Shown in pieces: positions 54,116 through 64,000 of a stretch of 64,000 nt of DNA. Under the pieces are notes generated by a model. It was not told the DNA's origin. It worked only from the letters and a program-made list of their open reading frames with translations, and searched no databases. A program made the position numbers and the translations under genes. This DNA is from Astragalus membranaceus (lineage: Eukaryota; Streptophyta; Magnoliopsida; Fabales; Fabaceae): NCBI GenBank assembly GCA_039519185.1, contig JAZGSX010000010.1, positions 806,001 through 870,000 of the forward strand, read 5' to 3'. The number at the start of each line of letters is the position of its first letter. Position 1 is the first letter of the stretch.

Positions 54116-54469
54116 ATCAGAAAGCAGCGTCTTGGCGCAAGGCGCCAAAATCAGGATACTTGGCGCAGGGCGCCCATGAGGGCGCCAGCAGCGTCTTGAC
54201 GCAAGGCGCCCATGAGGGCGCCAAAATCAGGATACTTGGCGTAGGGCGCCAATGAGGGCACCAGCAGCAGAAAGCAGCCTCTTGGCGCAAGGCGCCCATG
54301 AGGGCGCCAAAATCAGGATACTTGGCACAGGGCGCCCATGAGAGCGCCAACATCAGGATGTTGCACTTTGGCTCAAGGCGACCAAGAGGAGGGCGCCAAC
54401 TTCAGGATGTTGCACCATGACACCCGGCGCGCAGGAAGGGGTTCCAGTATGTAGTCCATAACTTCGTCC
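54116..54469 (+). repeat. GGCGCC hairpin cluster in element G
   Basis: Short units of about 40 bases (CTTGGCGCAAGGCGCCCATG, AGGGCGCCAAAATCAGGATA) repeat five or six times. Most contain the seven-base stem GGCGCCC / GGGCGCC with an ATGA loop. Confidence 0.85.
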
Positions 54470-54923
54470 ATACTGATCCGATGGAGGCGTGTGAGCATGC
54501 GTTAGAAAGCTAAGAAGCTTAGCTATAATTCTCATGTTAAGCTCGAAATCCAATTCATACGTCTCCACACCCGTGAAGGGCGCCCATGAGGGTGCCAACA
54601 TCAGAACACAGCAACATGGCGCACGGCGCCCAGGAGGGCGCCAACATCAGGATACGACACACTAGCTTGGTGCATGGCACGAGGATTACACCAAGGGAGG
54701 TGTGATTCACGGTCACGGTGAAAAGATATTATACGGCCCGACAAGACAGATGAAGTAACGCTTCGGGCGAATCAACGAAAGTGCTTCAAGCCAAGACTAT
54801 ATTCCGAAATAATCTCGGCTTGGGGGGCAACTATTCTGAACTATTCCATCTCCTCCGAAGGTTACTTACTAGCTTCACGACTCCCACTCCATGACCTCCT
54901 CACACACATCTGTGGATACCTTG

Positions 54924-56346
54924 TGTTGCAGGTAAACTAACATTGCAGGATGTGTTTTGATGATGAAAAAGACTAAGGTAAAGTTGACGGTCAAAGTCAA
55001 ATAAAAGTGACTAAACGTCAAAATCAATCCAAGACAAACAAGCCAAGAATTGAAGATTCAAGTTTAAGGGTAGTCCTTAAATATAAGGGTAGTCCTTAGG
55101 GTTTGGGTGTGTCTTAGGAAAAAGTGTAAGCTCTTTCAAATGTCAGCTCGTATATCAAAGTCTCACACACTCACAAAGTTTTTTAAAGTTGCATGCATAC
55201 TTACGTAAACATTCTTATCACCCTTAAAATAACAAAATCGATTTCCTCATGCATAAACAAATATCAAAATTGATTTTCAGGTAAATTAGAAAAGGTAGAA
55301 TCGATTGTCAGGTCATGTACTTTCAGTACATAAATCGATTTCTGAGCCAAACAATTTTTAAGGGAAGAATCGATTCCCAATCTTTTGCACATAACTGAGA
55401 ATCGATTCCCACTTGTCTCAGGCAAGCTGAAAATCGATTCATACATATTTTCACTAAGTATAGAATCGATTCCTAGCTTTCCATAGTACTCAAGAATCGA
55501 TTTCCCATATTTTCCAAACAAAGATAAATCGATTCCTCACCTAAATAAATCGATTCCTAGATCAAATACATTTCAACAAAGAATCGATTCCTACACTATT
55601 TTCAACGTAAAAATAGTTTCCTCATAGCCTATAAATAGGCAGTGCTTCACGATTCATTTTACACAACACACAACACCGTGTTTTCTCACGAATCAGAAAA
55701 CTTTTGAGAAAACTCTTCACGCTTTTACTTTTGCTCGTCACGCACCGTTGGTCTGTCTGAGCTGATCTGTTGCTAAGAGTTAGTTGGGGTTGCATTCTTC
55801 AAGTTGTAATATCTGCCTACATTAGAGGTATTTCGGCACTTACAATTGTTTATTATTTAATTGTTGTGTTTTGTTCTAGGGAGTGGGGTATCTCTCTAGG
55901 GTAGCTGTTTGTACTAGGAAGTGGGGTATCTTTCTGGGGCAGCTGATTGTAACAGGGGTGGGGTATCTCTTGTTATTGTTATAATAGATTTGAGGGCTCT
56001 CTATAGGTGGGGTATCCTAGGAGGAGAGTGCCTGAGTCTGTAAAGGTTTTCCAAGGCACCTGTAAGCCTTGTTGTTTTGGTTAGTGGAAAATCTCACAAG
56101 GGTGTGAGGACTGGACGTAGGTCACTAGGAGGTGACCGAACCAGGATAAATCTCTGCGTGTTTTACTGCTTTCCTGCTTTACTGTTATACTGCTTTACTG
56201 CTTTATATTCTAATTCCTTCGCTTCCACTTAACCTGCGCGAAAATTAATCTAAGTCATTGAAAAGAGGAAAAACGTTTTCGAAAGATCTGAAAAGTTTTA
56301 AATCTCAATTCACCCCCCCTCTTGAGATTGAAGCCACTTGGTAACA
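54924..56346 (+). repeat. 5' LTR of copia H
   Basis: The start is uncertain (a TGTTGCAGG at 54924 is my best candidate, with GATGTGTTTTGATGATG soon after, as in many Sireviruses). The end is placed at TTGGTAACA, two bases before the primer site. Inside are about twelve AATCGATT units (55230-55600), a TATA-like CCTATAAATAGG near 55630, and three GTGGGGTATC units (55880-56010). Confidence 0.65.
55230..55600. repeat. AATCGATT palindrome array in copia H LTR
   Basis: About twelve copies of the palindrome AATCGATT, often as AGAATCGATTCC, are spaced 20-45 bases apart. They lie just upstream of the TATA-like sequence, in the LTR's U3 region. Confidence 0.85.
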
Positions 56347-56348
56347 AG

Positions 56349-56360
56349 TGGTATCAGAGC
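56349..56360 (+). other. primer binding site (initiator tRNA-Met), copia H
   Basis: TGGTATCAGAGC follows the LTR end by two bases and fits plant initiator tRNA-Met. Confidence 0.92.
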
Positions 56361-56398
56361 TAGACTCTTGTATAAAGGGCCTAGCAGCTTCAAGAGAA

Positions 56399-58020
56399 AT
56401 GGCTTCAGGTTGGTCTACGCAAGAGGGTGCTTCTCTTACCCGCCCTCCGGGATTCAACGGGAAAGATTATGCATATTGGAAAGAAAGAATGAGAATCTTT
56501 ATTGAAGGGGTAGACTTAGATGTTTGGGATGCTGTGGAAAAAGGACCCTATGTCCCCACGCACATAGTAGATGGTATTCTTACTATTAAAAGTAGAAATG
56601 AATGGTCTGATGATGAGAAAAGAAAAGTGCAACATAATTTACGTGCCAAAAATATTATTACTTCTGCTTTAAGTCCTGATGAATTTTTTCGAGTTTCAAA
56701 CTGTAAATCTGCCCAACAAATGTGGGATAATCTCCAAGTTACTCATGAGGGTACAAATGAAGTGAAAAGGGCAAGAACAAATACTCTTATCAGAGAGTAC
56801 GAATTATTTAGAATGAATACAGGTGAAACAATACCAGATATGCAGAAAAGGTTCACTCACATAGTGAATCAGTTAAGCTTGTTGGGTAAGTCATTTCCTG
56901 CAGAGGATCTAATCAAGAAAGTTCTGAGATGTCTGAATAGAGAATGGCAACCCAAGGTTACTGCTATAGCTGAATCAAGAAATTTAGCTACTATGACTCT
57001 GGCTACTCTGTTCGGTAAACTTCAAGAGCATGAACTAGAACTCACTCGTCTAGCTGAGTACGAAAATACAGATAAGAAAAAGAAAAGCTTGGCTCTAAAA
57101 GCATCTAGTTCTAGTCGGGTTGATGATAGTGACAACTCAGATGATGAAATTGATGAAAGTGAAGAGAATATGGCTCTTATGGTTCGGAAGTTCAAAAGGT
57201 TCACGAAAAGCAACAACTATCCAAGAAAGAACTTCAAATCAAAAAGGTTCTCCAGCAAAGAAAGTACATCCGGTCCTCCTACTTGTTATGAATGCGGGAA
57301 ACCCGGGCACATGAAAATGGAATGTCCTAATCTACAGAAAAAGGACTCCAAATCTGAAAAGAAGGCATTCAGGGATAACAAAGGAAGAAAAGCCTACATT
57401 GCATGGGAAGACAACTGCATGGATTCATCAGATGAATCAGAGGATGAAGAAGCTCAAGTTGCATTAATGGCTGATCATGAAAGCGAGAATGAAAACGAGG
57501 TAATTTCTAACCCTGACTCTTTAAAAATGCATATGATGATTTATATGAAGCTTTCACTGAATTGCATGATGATTCTATGAAATTAGCTAAGGCATTAAGT
57601 AAATCAAAGAAAACCATAGCTAATCTTCAAGATGAAGTTAATGTTTTAACTAAAGAAAAATTAGAACTTAGGAAAGAAAATGATAAATTTGTCTATTTCA
57701 AAGAAAATTATGCATGTGATAAATGTATAGAACATGAAAAGAAAATCAATGAGCTTGAATGTACAATAGACAAAATGTCCAAATTGCATCCTAGGATTCA
57801 GAGAAATAATTTTGTGAAAAGCAATATGCATCATAGACCTAAGTTTTCCACTAAACCTTATATTAGATGTTACTATTGTGATAAACCTGGACATACAGCT
57901 TCTGTTTGCAGGGCAAGAGGTAAGCAAACTATGAAAAAGGTATGGGTTCCCAAAAGGACCATACCAAACACTAACCCACAAGGACCCAAAGAGATTTGGG
58001 TACCTAAAACCTTGTTTTGA
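56399..58020 (+). pseudogene. copia H gag
   Basis: Gag begins at the ATG at 56399 (MASGWSTQEGASLTRPPGFN). The gag core (YAYWKERMRIFIEGVDLDVW, UBN2-like fold) is followed by a CCHC knuckle CYECGKPGHMKMEC near residue 310 and an acidic stretch. One A is missing near 57530, so the frame shifts by one. The continuation (LAKALSKSKKTIANLQDEVN) adds a coiled-coil-like region and a second knuckle CYYCDKPGHTASVC, then VWVPKRTIPNTN. The frame ends with TGA at 58018-58020. The long gag with two knuckles is characteristic of Sireviruses. Confidence 0.9.
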
Positions 58021-58021
58021 A

Positions 58022-58857
58022 CCAATGCAGGTATGCTTCAAGGTACGGGGGTCAGATTTGTACCTTGACAGAGATATTACAAAGTTCCTAACTCTTACCC
58101 CCAGATCAAGCGGTCATGTGACTTATGGTGACAATAACAGAGGAAGAATCCTTGGTGAAGGTAAAGTTGGCAAAGATTTATCTACTGCTATTGATAATGT
58201 GCTCTATGTTGAAGGTCTTAAACATAATCTGTTAAGCATTAGCCAACTTTGTGATAAAGGAAATAGGGTAATATTTGACTCAGGTTCATGCATCATTGAG
58301 GATAAACAAAGTAAACAAGTTAGAATGATAGGAAATAGAGTAGAAAACATATACATGATGAGTTTAGATAGTGTTTCATCACATAATGCATGTTGCCTCA
58401 TTAGTAAGGAAGAAAACTCTTGGTTATGGCACCGTAGGACAGCTCATATTCATATGGATCATCTTAACAAGCTAGTGTCTAAGGATCTAGTTAGTGGTTT
58501 GCCTAATATCAAGTTTGAAAAAGATAAATTGTGTGATGCATGCCAAAAGGGTAAACAGGTAAAAGTGTCCTTTAAATCAAAGAATATTGTGTCTACTAAC
58601 AAACCTTTGCAGCTGTTACACATGGATCTATTTGGTCCCTCAAGGACAAAAAGTTATGGTGGAAATTACTATGCTCTAGTTATAGTAGATGATTATTCAA
58701 GGTATACTTGGACTCTCTTTCTGGCAAATAAGAGCGAAGCTTTTGGAGCATTCAAAAAGCTTGCTCGCAGCATTCAAAATGAGAAAGAATTGAAGATTGT
58801 CTCAATTCGATCTGATCACGGTGGAGAATTTGAAAATGAAAAATTCGAAATCCTATG
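58022..58857 (+). pseudogene. copia H protease remnant and integrase start
   Basis: The protease segment reads YLDRDITKFLTLTPRSSGHV. Against the family pattern, the stretch that should hold the active-site D-S-G and the following cysteine/histidine cluster has been lost between LD and RD. The flap region (VLYVEGLKHNLLSISQLCDK) remains. The integrase zinc finger (WLWHRRTAHIHMDHLNKLVS, CDACQKGKQ) and core (HMDLFGP, RSDHGGEFEN) follow, containing the first two catalytic Asp residues. The gene stops at FEILCD, where element C has inserted at 58857. Confidence 0.9.
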
Positions 58858-59175
58858 TGATCGTACCTGATCAATACGATGGGTTGTTGTTGTTTGATGA
58901 TGTTGCTCGGTCGTTGGGATGAAGGACCGAGTTCAGGCCGCACGCGGGTGGTACCTGCAAAGGCACTCCAACGCTCAAGTCAGAGGTGCTTCAACGGGCA
59001 GGGTCACAAAGTGAGTAAAACGTACCTGAAACCACATGCTAGTGTGGCATATATACTGCTGCGCGTTCTAGCCGTTGCGCATTTTACGGGGCCGGCCGCG
59101 TCTTGCGGAGCAAGGTAGGTATTGGGCCGCGATGGGCCTGGTGGACGAATTGGCCTTCGAGCCCACTCCAGAACA
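58858..59175 (-). repeat. 3' LTR of element C
   Basis: 318 bases, reverse complement of the 325-base LTR of A with a few substitutions and a net loss of seven bases near 59055-59070 (the CTGCGGGGCG region). It starts directly after copia codons for ILCD. Confidence 0.92.
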
Positions 59176-59771
59176 GTTGCCCCCCAAGCCTAGGTCGCCT
59201 GGGGGCGGGCTAAGGCTTAATTCCTTGTCCCCCAGCGTGGTCACAAACGACCGTTCTGGACTGACGACTGGTCGAACATAATCTGGTCGATCGCTAATTT
59301 GTTGACTGCATGGTCGCTGCCACGCGGCCTGGTCACACGGGGCCAGGTTCCATCTCGGGGGTGATGCTTGACAATCCATCGTCATGAATGCTAAGGCGAC
59401 AGTTGCTTTAATGAGGTGACGTTTAGAGACTCGAGGAGTTTAAGCAATGATGGTACATGAAGAGTCGCGCCTCTTCACATCCGGCCCATGGTGATGGTTG
59501 GCCCATTATATATAGGGTTCAAGGGGTGCATCATTTACACGTTCCCCCGATTTCTCCGCTCTAGCAATCAGTTCGCTCGCATTCAGCTCGCTCGCATTCA
59601 ACTGCTCGCATTCAGCTCGCTCTCATTCAGCTCGCTCGCATCATCAGCTCGCTCCAATTCAAGGTAACTTCGACCGCTCTTCCTTTATTTGAGTTTTTAT
59701 GTTCCACCTGATGGAGGGGGTGTCAGGTCTGGGGACGACCACGTCGCCCCTTCCCACGCGCGTGCAAGACC
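59176..59771 (+). other. element C leader of the antisense ORF
   Basis: Begins with the reverse complement of the purine tract (GTTGCCCCCCAAGC), then non-coding DNA shared with A. A TATA box (59507-59514) and TCGCTCGCATTCAGC microrepeats (59567-59655) lie in it. The ATG at 59711 opens a short frame that soon stops, and I do not call it a gene. Confidence 0.7.
59507..59514 (+). promoter_or_regulatory. TATA box of the antisense ORF, element C
   Basis: CATTATATATAGGG on the + strand, conserved with copy A, about 350 bases upstream of the ATG at 59865. Its preservation in both copies supports a separate promoter for the antisense gene. Confidence 0.6.
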
Positions 59772-61997
59772 TTGACCGTTTTTCCCCTCCACAGGTTCAT
59801 TTTGGCGCGGACCAAACAAACCCGCCGTATCTTTGGAGTCTCGGCCGTTTCTCTTGCGCAAAATATGACCCGACCAGTGGAACAGAGTCCTGCGCACGCC
59901 CGGTTGTCTTCATCTAGTAGATCCGGAACGCGGCCGGACAGAAGTGGGATCCCGTACTCCGAGGTTGTGGTTGCTGATACTGCAGAGAGCAACGCACGGG
60001 TTGCCTGTGAGGAAGGTGTTGACCATGCTGCGACCGACGTAACCGAGACGGCCGACAGAGATCAACAGGGCGACCATGGAGAAGATCCTGAGGTTGCTGC
60101 TGCAAAGGATATGTCTTGGGTTTCTCTCAACCTGAGAAGTCAGCGCAGCAAAATTCAACGGGGGAGCCAGGACATGGAGTATCTTGCGACCGGGCTAAAT
60201 GAAGGTTGGAGGGTAGAAGGTATGGCCAAGGGGGAAGATGTTGCGGCCTGGACTGATGTGCTGAAATTCACGATGTACCGCATCGTGTTTGAACGCATGG
60301 GTATCATTCCGCCATTCACCAGGTTTCAACGCCAAGTCTTGCGCTATCTTCAGGTCGCTCTTTCTCAGTTGAACCCGAACGCTTGGGCGTTCTTGCAGGC
60401 ATATGAAGACGTTCTTGTTGCTCTGAGGCGGCCGGTCTCTGTAAGGCTGTTCTTCTCTTTGTTTGAAATGAGCTATATCTACGAGAAAGGCTCAAAGGGC
60501 GCCCGCAAGGAAGCGGTCTCATTCAAGAACCGGTCAACGTACAACTTTTTCAAACCTTACATGGAATCTTTGACGACCGGATGGAAGAGAGAGTTCTTTT
60601 GGGTCGTTCCCAACTCGGTCGAGGCCCAACGAGGGATCGCCCAAATGTCCAAGGATGATCAAGAAGGAACGCCCGTGTTTCCCACAGTGTGGAGTTTCAA
60701 CCATTTCTCAAAGAAACCGGGCTAGTATGCCTTCAAAGAAACAGACCTTGACGACCTGGACATGGGGACGATCCAAAGGCTGAGAAAGATTGTGTCCTTG
60801 GTCCCTAAGGGTCGCATCAAAGTTAAGAACATTGTGGATGCTCGTTCCAAGAAGAAAGTCAAGGCCGCTCTTGGTCGGTGGTCGCTCAAACATTTTATTT
60901 TCTGTCACTTTGATTTGTTAACTGTTTCTAACCATCTGCTTTTGCCTTTGCAGTTGACATGGCCAACATGAATGACTTTGACCTGTTGGAGCAATGGGCG
61001 GCCGAGGACGGTGATGCTTCGCCCCCCCGCGTCATACCTGCGGCTCAATCTGGGGGTACGCCTCAAACTGCTGTAACTGGATCTCAGCCTGATCGTCAGG
61101 CTCCTCGGGCGGGCACACCAGCACAAGCCATTGACCTGAGCAGCCCACCCAAAAATCAAGGAAAATCCAAGAGGAACAGGTCGGTCGATGATGGGGGCGA
61201 GAAAAAGAAGCATAAGAGTGGAAAAAGCCACGGGCACAACCGGTCGCCCAACATCGACCTACTTGGGTTGGGTGATGAAGACTGTGCCCGTTTCAAGGAG
61301 GAACCTTTCGAGCTGATGGCCGAGGCAATGAAGGCCGCTGGTATTCTGTTCAAGAAATACCAAGATGAAGAATCAGATCCCCTGGAAGGTAGGCGCCTTG
61401 CCCATAGGTATTCATTGCTTGAAGACGACCTAGTCGATAAAAATTTTAAATTGAATTCTGCCTTGTCATTGGTTCGCAGAAATGAGGGGCGAGCGAGACG
61501 ACCTACTCAAGAAAATGAAGGAGCTCGAACCAAGAATCGAAGCGGCCGCTGACAATGAGAGGAAGCTTGTCGAAGCAGAACGCCAGCTTGTGGCTGCTGT
61601 TTCTGCTCAAACACTGGCCGAGTCTTCTCTGGACAAGGCGGTCGCTGACAAGGAAACAACTGAGAAAGAGGTCGAACGCCTCTCTTCCAAGAATAGCGAG
61701 CTGTCGAGCCAGGTCGTTGGGCTGAAAACCGAGCTGGAGGCAGTGGAGTAGGAAAAGGACAAGTTTAGGGGTCGCTATAAAGACGTTCTTGACCGGGCTA
61801 AGGGAGCTGCGGAGGGTCAATTTGAAAATGCGGTCAGCCAGATCAAGATCCTCTACCCTGATTTGGAGGTCGATCGCGAGATCGTTCAAAGCATACATCG
61901 TGTGACCGAGCAGCAGATCATCCGTCTCGTGAAGATGTCGAAGGGGAAGGTCCTTCAAGAAGAGGCAGTTATCTATCAGGCCCCCAGCGACTCTTAA
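59772..61997 (+). pseudogene. antisense ORF of element C (two exons, degenerate)
   Basis: Exon 1 runs to 60873 (…KAAL, donor GT at 60874) and exon 2 from 60954 after TTTGCAG; the join keeps phase. The first in-frame ATG is 59865. Domains match copy A: a serine-rich N terminus, the NPNAWAFLQAYEDVL domain, the basic KKKHKSGKSHGHNR patch and a coiled coil. Defects are a TAG at 60723-60725 inside exon 1, an extra base near 61473, and a TAG near 61749-61751. This copy keeps the roughly 105 bases after SKKPG that A has lost, so the two copies together show the full exon layout. Function is unknown; nuclear location is suggested only by the basic patch. Confidence 0.78.
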
Positions 61998-62592
61998 CTT
62001 GTAATTTTTTTCTGAATTGTAATCTTGGCCCGCCTGCGAGCGGTTTTTAAATGGGCGCCCTGGTTTCGACCAAGGCGTCTTCGTTTGTAATTAATGACAA
62101 TTTTCCATGAATTTCGGCCCGTTTAATTGCTTTATAATTGGATTTGATTCTTTTTTGCTACTGTCGGTCGCGACCAAAAAATGTCGTTTGGGCCGTTCGA
62201 TGGCGCTCTTTTTAGGCCGCTTGGCGGCTCTCGTTTGGGCCATTCGATGGCACTCTTTTTAGGCCGCTCGGCGGCTCTCGCTTGGGCTATTCGATGGCAC
62301 TCTTTTTAGGCCGCTCGGCGGCTCTCGCTTGGGCCATTCGATGGCACTCTTTTTAGGCCGCTCGGCGGCTCTCGCTTGGGCCATTCGATGGCACTCTACT
62401 TAGGCCGCTCGGCGGCTACTCGCATGGTGAGCGACCGTGCATACAATTTGCATGAAAATAAATACACAAGTCGAATTTTAAGGTCGGTCCTCAGTAAAAA
62501 ACCCCAGTGGGGAAAAAGAGCGACCGCCTGTTCTTTATTGATCAATCAGTGTTTACAACTTAGACATAATACTTTCTTAACTTGTCCGCATT
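61998..62592 (-). other. element C region between pol and antisense ORF
   Basis: Non-coding sequence shared with A (35117-35624 there), including the 47-base array (62215-62410). Pol and the antisense ORF face each other across it, so transcripts from both could overlap here. Confidence 0.7.
62215..62410 (-). repeat. 47-bp tandem repeats, element C
   Basis: Units start at 62215, 62262, 62309, 62356 and 62403, exactly 47 bases apart (GGCCGCTCGGCGGCTCTCGC...). One more unit than in copy A. Confidence 0.9.
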
Positions 62593-64000
62593 TCATGTTC
62601 TGGGGATGGTCGCCCCTTCCATGGTTTCCAGCTCGTAAGCTCCCTTCCCAGTCTTGCTGATGACACGGTATGGTCCTTCCCAGTTAGGAGCGAGCTTTCC
62701 CTGGCGAGCGTTCTTATTCCCCACGTCGGCCCTCCTAAGGACTAGCTGTCCAATGGAGAACTCCCTCTTCTGGACGCGGGCGTTGTACCTGGCAGCGACC
62801 TTCTGTTTGATGAGTTGCTCCCTAAGTGACGCCTTGGTTCGCAGCTCATCAACCAGGTCGAGTTCTTCTCTTGTTGCTCGCTCAGTTGCGGCCGGGGTTG
62901 GTGGGTTGGTCGTCCTCCAACTTAGCTCTCCCATCTCAATCGGGATGACAGCGTCAGTACCATAGACAAGTCTAAATGGTGACTCCCCGGTCGATGAGTG
63001 GGGGGTCGTTCTATAGGCCCAAAGGACCGACTGTAGTTCTTCTGCCCAATTGCCCTTGGCTTCATCCAACCTTCTTTTCAGTCCGCGTAGCACTACCCTG
63101 TTGGCCGCTTTTGCCTGGCCGTTGGTTTGTGGGTGCTCGACCGAGGTGAAACGCTGTTTCACACCTAGGTCGGCCAACATTTCTCTGAACTTCCTGTCTG
63201 CGAAGTGAGTTCCATTGTCCGTCACCAATTGCTGGGGCACTCCAAAGCGGGCGAGCACGTTTCTCCCAAAAAACTTAGATACCTTCGCTGAGGTAATGGT
63301 GGCAAGTGGCTCTGCTTCTATCCACTTGGTGAAGTAGTCGATCGCAACAATCAGGAATTTGAGCTGACCTGGTGCAGGTGGAAAAGGGCCGAGCAGGTCC
63401 ATGCCCCACCAGGCGAACGGCCATGGTGGGGTTAAGCTGTGTAGTTCTGATGAGGGCGCTATATGTACGTCGGCATGGATCTGGCATTTCTTGCACTTCT
63501 GAACAAGTAACTTAGCATCCTCATCCATGGTCGGCCAATAGTATCTGGCCCTGACTGCCTTCTTAGCAATTGACCGACCACCTTGGTGGCTACCACAATC
63601 TCCTTCATGTATATCTCTAAGTACATGGTCGGCCTCGACCGACGTAAGGCATCTCAGCAATGGGGATGAAAAGCCCCTTCTATAGAGTCTTCCTTCGATC
63701 ACTGAGTACTTGGTCGCCCGCAACCTCAGGAGTTTCGCTGCCTTCTGATCGCAAGGTTCTACTCCATTGAGAATATATTGTAGGATCGGAGTGATCCAGT
63801 CTTTATCCAAGTCGACCGTTAGAATGGCTAATGGTTGGGCGGGCTTGGTAGATACGCTCGGTCGCGTTAATGTCTCTTGGATTAGACTTATATGGTTCCC
63901 AGGAGCCTTTGTACTGGCTAACTTTGATAGGATGTCAGCCCTTACGTTCTCTGTCCTGGGGACGTGCTTAACTTCTGCTCGGTCGAATTGCCTGAGCAGG
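62593..64000 (-). pseudogene. gypsy C pol: end of RNase H region and integrase
   Basis: The frame is open to the window edge. Its first part (HVPRTENVRADILSKLASTK, NHISLIQETLTRPS) belongs to the RNase H region typical of Tat elements. The integrase zinc finger (HEGDCGSHQGGR, CKKCQIHADVH) and core (GMDLLGPFPP, LVTDNGTHF) follow. The catalytic Glu expected in NGQAEAAN is Lys here (NGQAKAAN), which should abolish integrase activity. The natural C terminus NADKLRKYYV is cut by TGA at 62593-62595 in place of the Trp codon kept in copy A. Length and order are otherwise normal. Confidence 0.9.

Larger units (their letters stand above)
52821..54923 (+). mobile_element. non-coding LTR element G (LARD/TRIM-like), interrupted
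   Basis: A promoter-like LTR end (52821-53184) has a TATA box CCTATAAATACAGG near 52990 and ends GTACAGAACA. TTGGCAACCA follows, in the primer-site position. The internal 1.65 kb has no retrotransposon protein, only tandem repeats. At its right end, CTTGGGGGGCAAC is a polypurine tract very like that of elements A and C, followed at 54832 by TATTCTGAAC, probably a mutated TGTTCTG-type LTR start. The start of the left LTR is uncertain: apart from the first bases it does not match the right LTR start. Copia H interrupts the right LTR near 54923. Confidence 0.55.
54924..64000 (+). mobile_element. Ty1/copia Sirevirus-type element H (interrupted by C)
   Basis: A probable 5' LTR of about 1.4 kb is followed by an initiator-Met primer site, a long Sirevirus-type gag and the start of pol. 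At 58857 integrase is cut by element C, which runs beyond the window. Gag has the CCHC knuckle and long acidic/charged spacer typical of the SIRE/Maximus lineage. A gag frameshift, a stop and a protease deletion show it is defective. The right LTR lies outside. Confidence 0.85.
58858..64000 (-). mobile_element. Ty3/gypsy Tat/Retand-like element C, reverse orientation
   Basis: The reverse complement of element A's LTR begins at 58858 with TGATCGTACCTG and ends at 59175 (CCAGAACA). The polypurine tract, antisense ORF (+ strand here), 47-base array and pol then follow in the order expected for a reverse-strand copy. The 5' LTR is outside the window, so the target duplication cannot be checked. 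It shares very high similarity with A throughout. Unlike A it has an unbroken integrase N terminus, continuous with upstream pol to the window edge. Confidence 0.93.

Noticed and set aside
53286..54117. Proteins of about 60-140 residues in element G on both strands
   Set aside because: They follow the GGCGCC and GAGGAGATCCC repeats and have no recognisable fold.

Overview
This window is nuclear plant DNA made almost entirely of transposable elements. I see no intact host protein gene. The evidence is several Ty3/gypsy LTR retrotransposons with initiator-Met tRNA primer sites, chromodomain-type polyproteins (Tekay/Del group), a Tat/Retand-like family with an antisense ORF, Sirevirus-type Ty1/copia sequence, and CACTA DNA transposons carrying pieces of ordinary plant genes. 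A eudicot is most likely, perhaps a legume, but the species cannot be fixed by reading. Such nested chromovirus-rich DNA is typical of pericentromeric heterochromatin.

Left third (1-16649). Gypsy D enters from the left edge and ends in a 2.6 kb LTR (2860-5455). Gypsy E (6043-13959) is a related, internally deleted element. A 3.3 kb reverse-strand solo LTR (8340-11657, duplication TGTTT) sits in its pol. The 3' end of an old gypsy, F, with its LTR from 15020 lies to the right.

Centre (16650-44006). This is a five-deep nest, with a target duplication readable on both sides of every inner element. The LTR of F contains gypsy B (16655-44001, GTTCA). B contains CACTA-1 (22394-40694, AGT). CACTA-1 contains Retand-like gypsy A (24833-38724, CCTTC). 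A contains CACTA-2 (26653-33596, AAC). Both CACTA elements are Pack-type: no transposase is seen, but they hold intron-bearing fragments of unrelated host genes. CACTA-1 holds MSH7-like, PUM24-like and ascorbate peroxidase pieces plus a LINE piece. CACTA-2 holds neprosin-like, EF2-like, ERECTA-like, NPC1-like, RPS14, UBP1-like and pectin acetylesterase pieces plus a tRNA-Arg(ACG). The identified pieces in each element all point the same way, behind a CT-rich leader-like end, as if assembled into one chimeric transcription unit.

Right third (44007-64000). The remaining F LTR minisatellite is followed by a decayed reverse-strand copia (44370-46700) and a third CACTA-type end at 49659 with remorin and urease accessory protein D fragments to its left. 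Old LTR-like DNA follows. Element G (from 52821) carries 133-bp tandem repeats and GGCGCC hairpins. It is interrupted by a Sirevirus-type copia H (from about 54924), whose integrase is in turn interrupted at 58857 by gypsy C (58858 to the window end, reverse strand). C is a second copy of the A family.

No element here looks autonomous. Each coding region carries stops, frameshifts, deletions or lost catalytic residues, itemised below. Gene-family names for captured fragments rest on motif recall without a database search; coordinates were counted by hand and may be off by a few bases.
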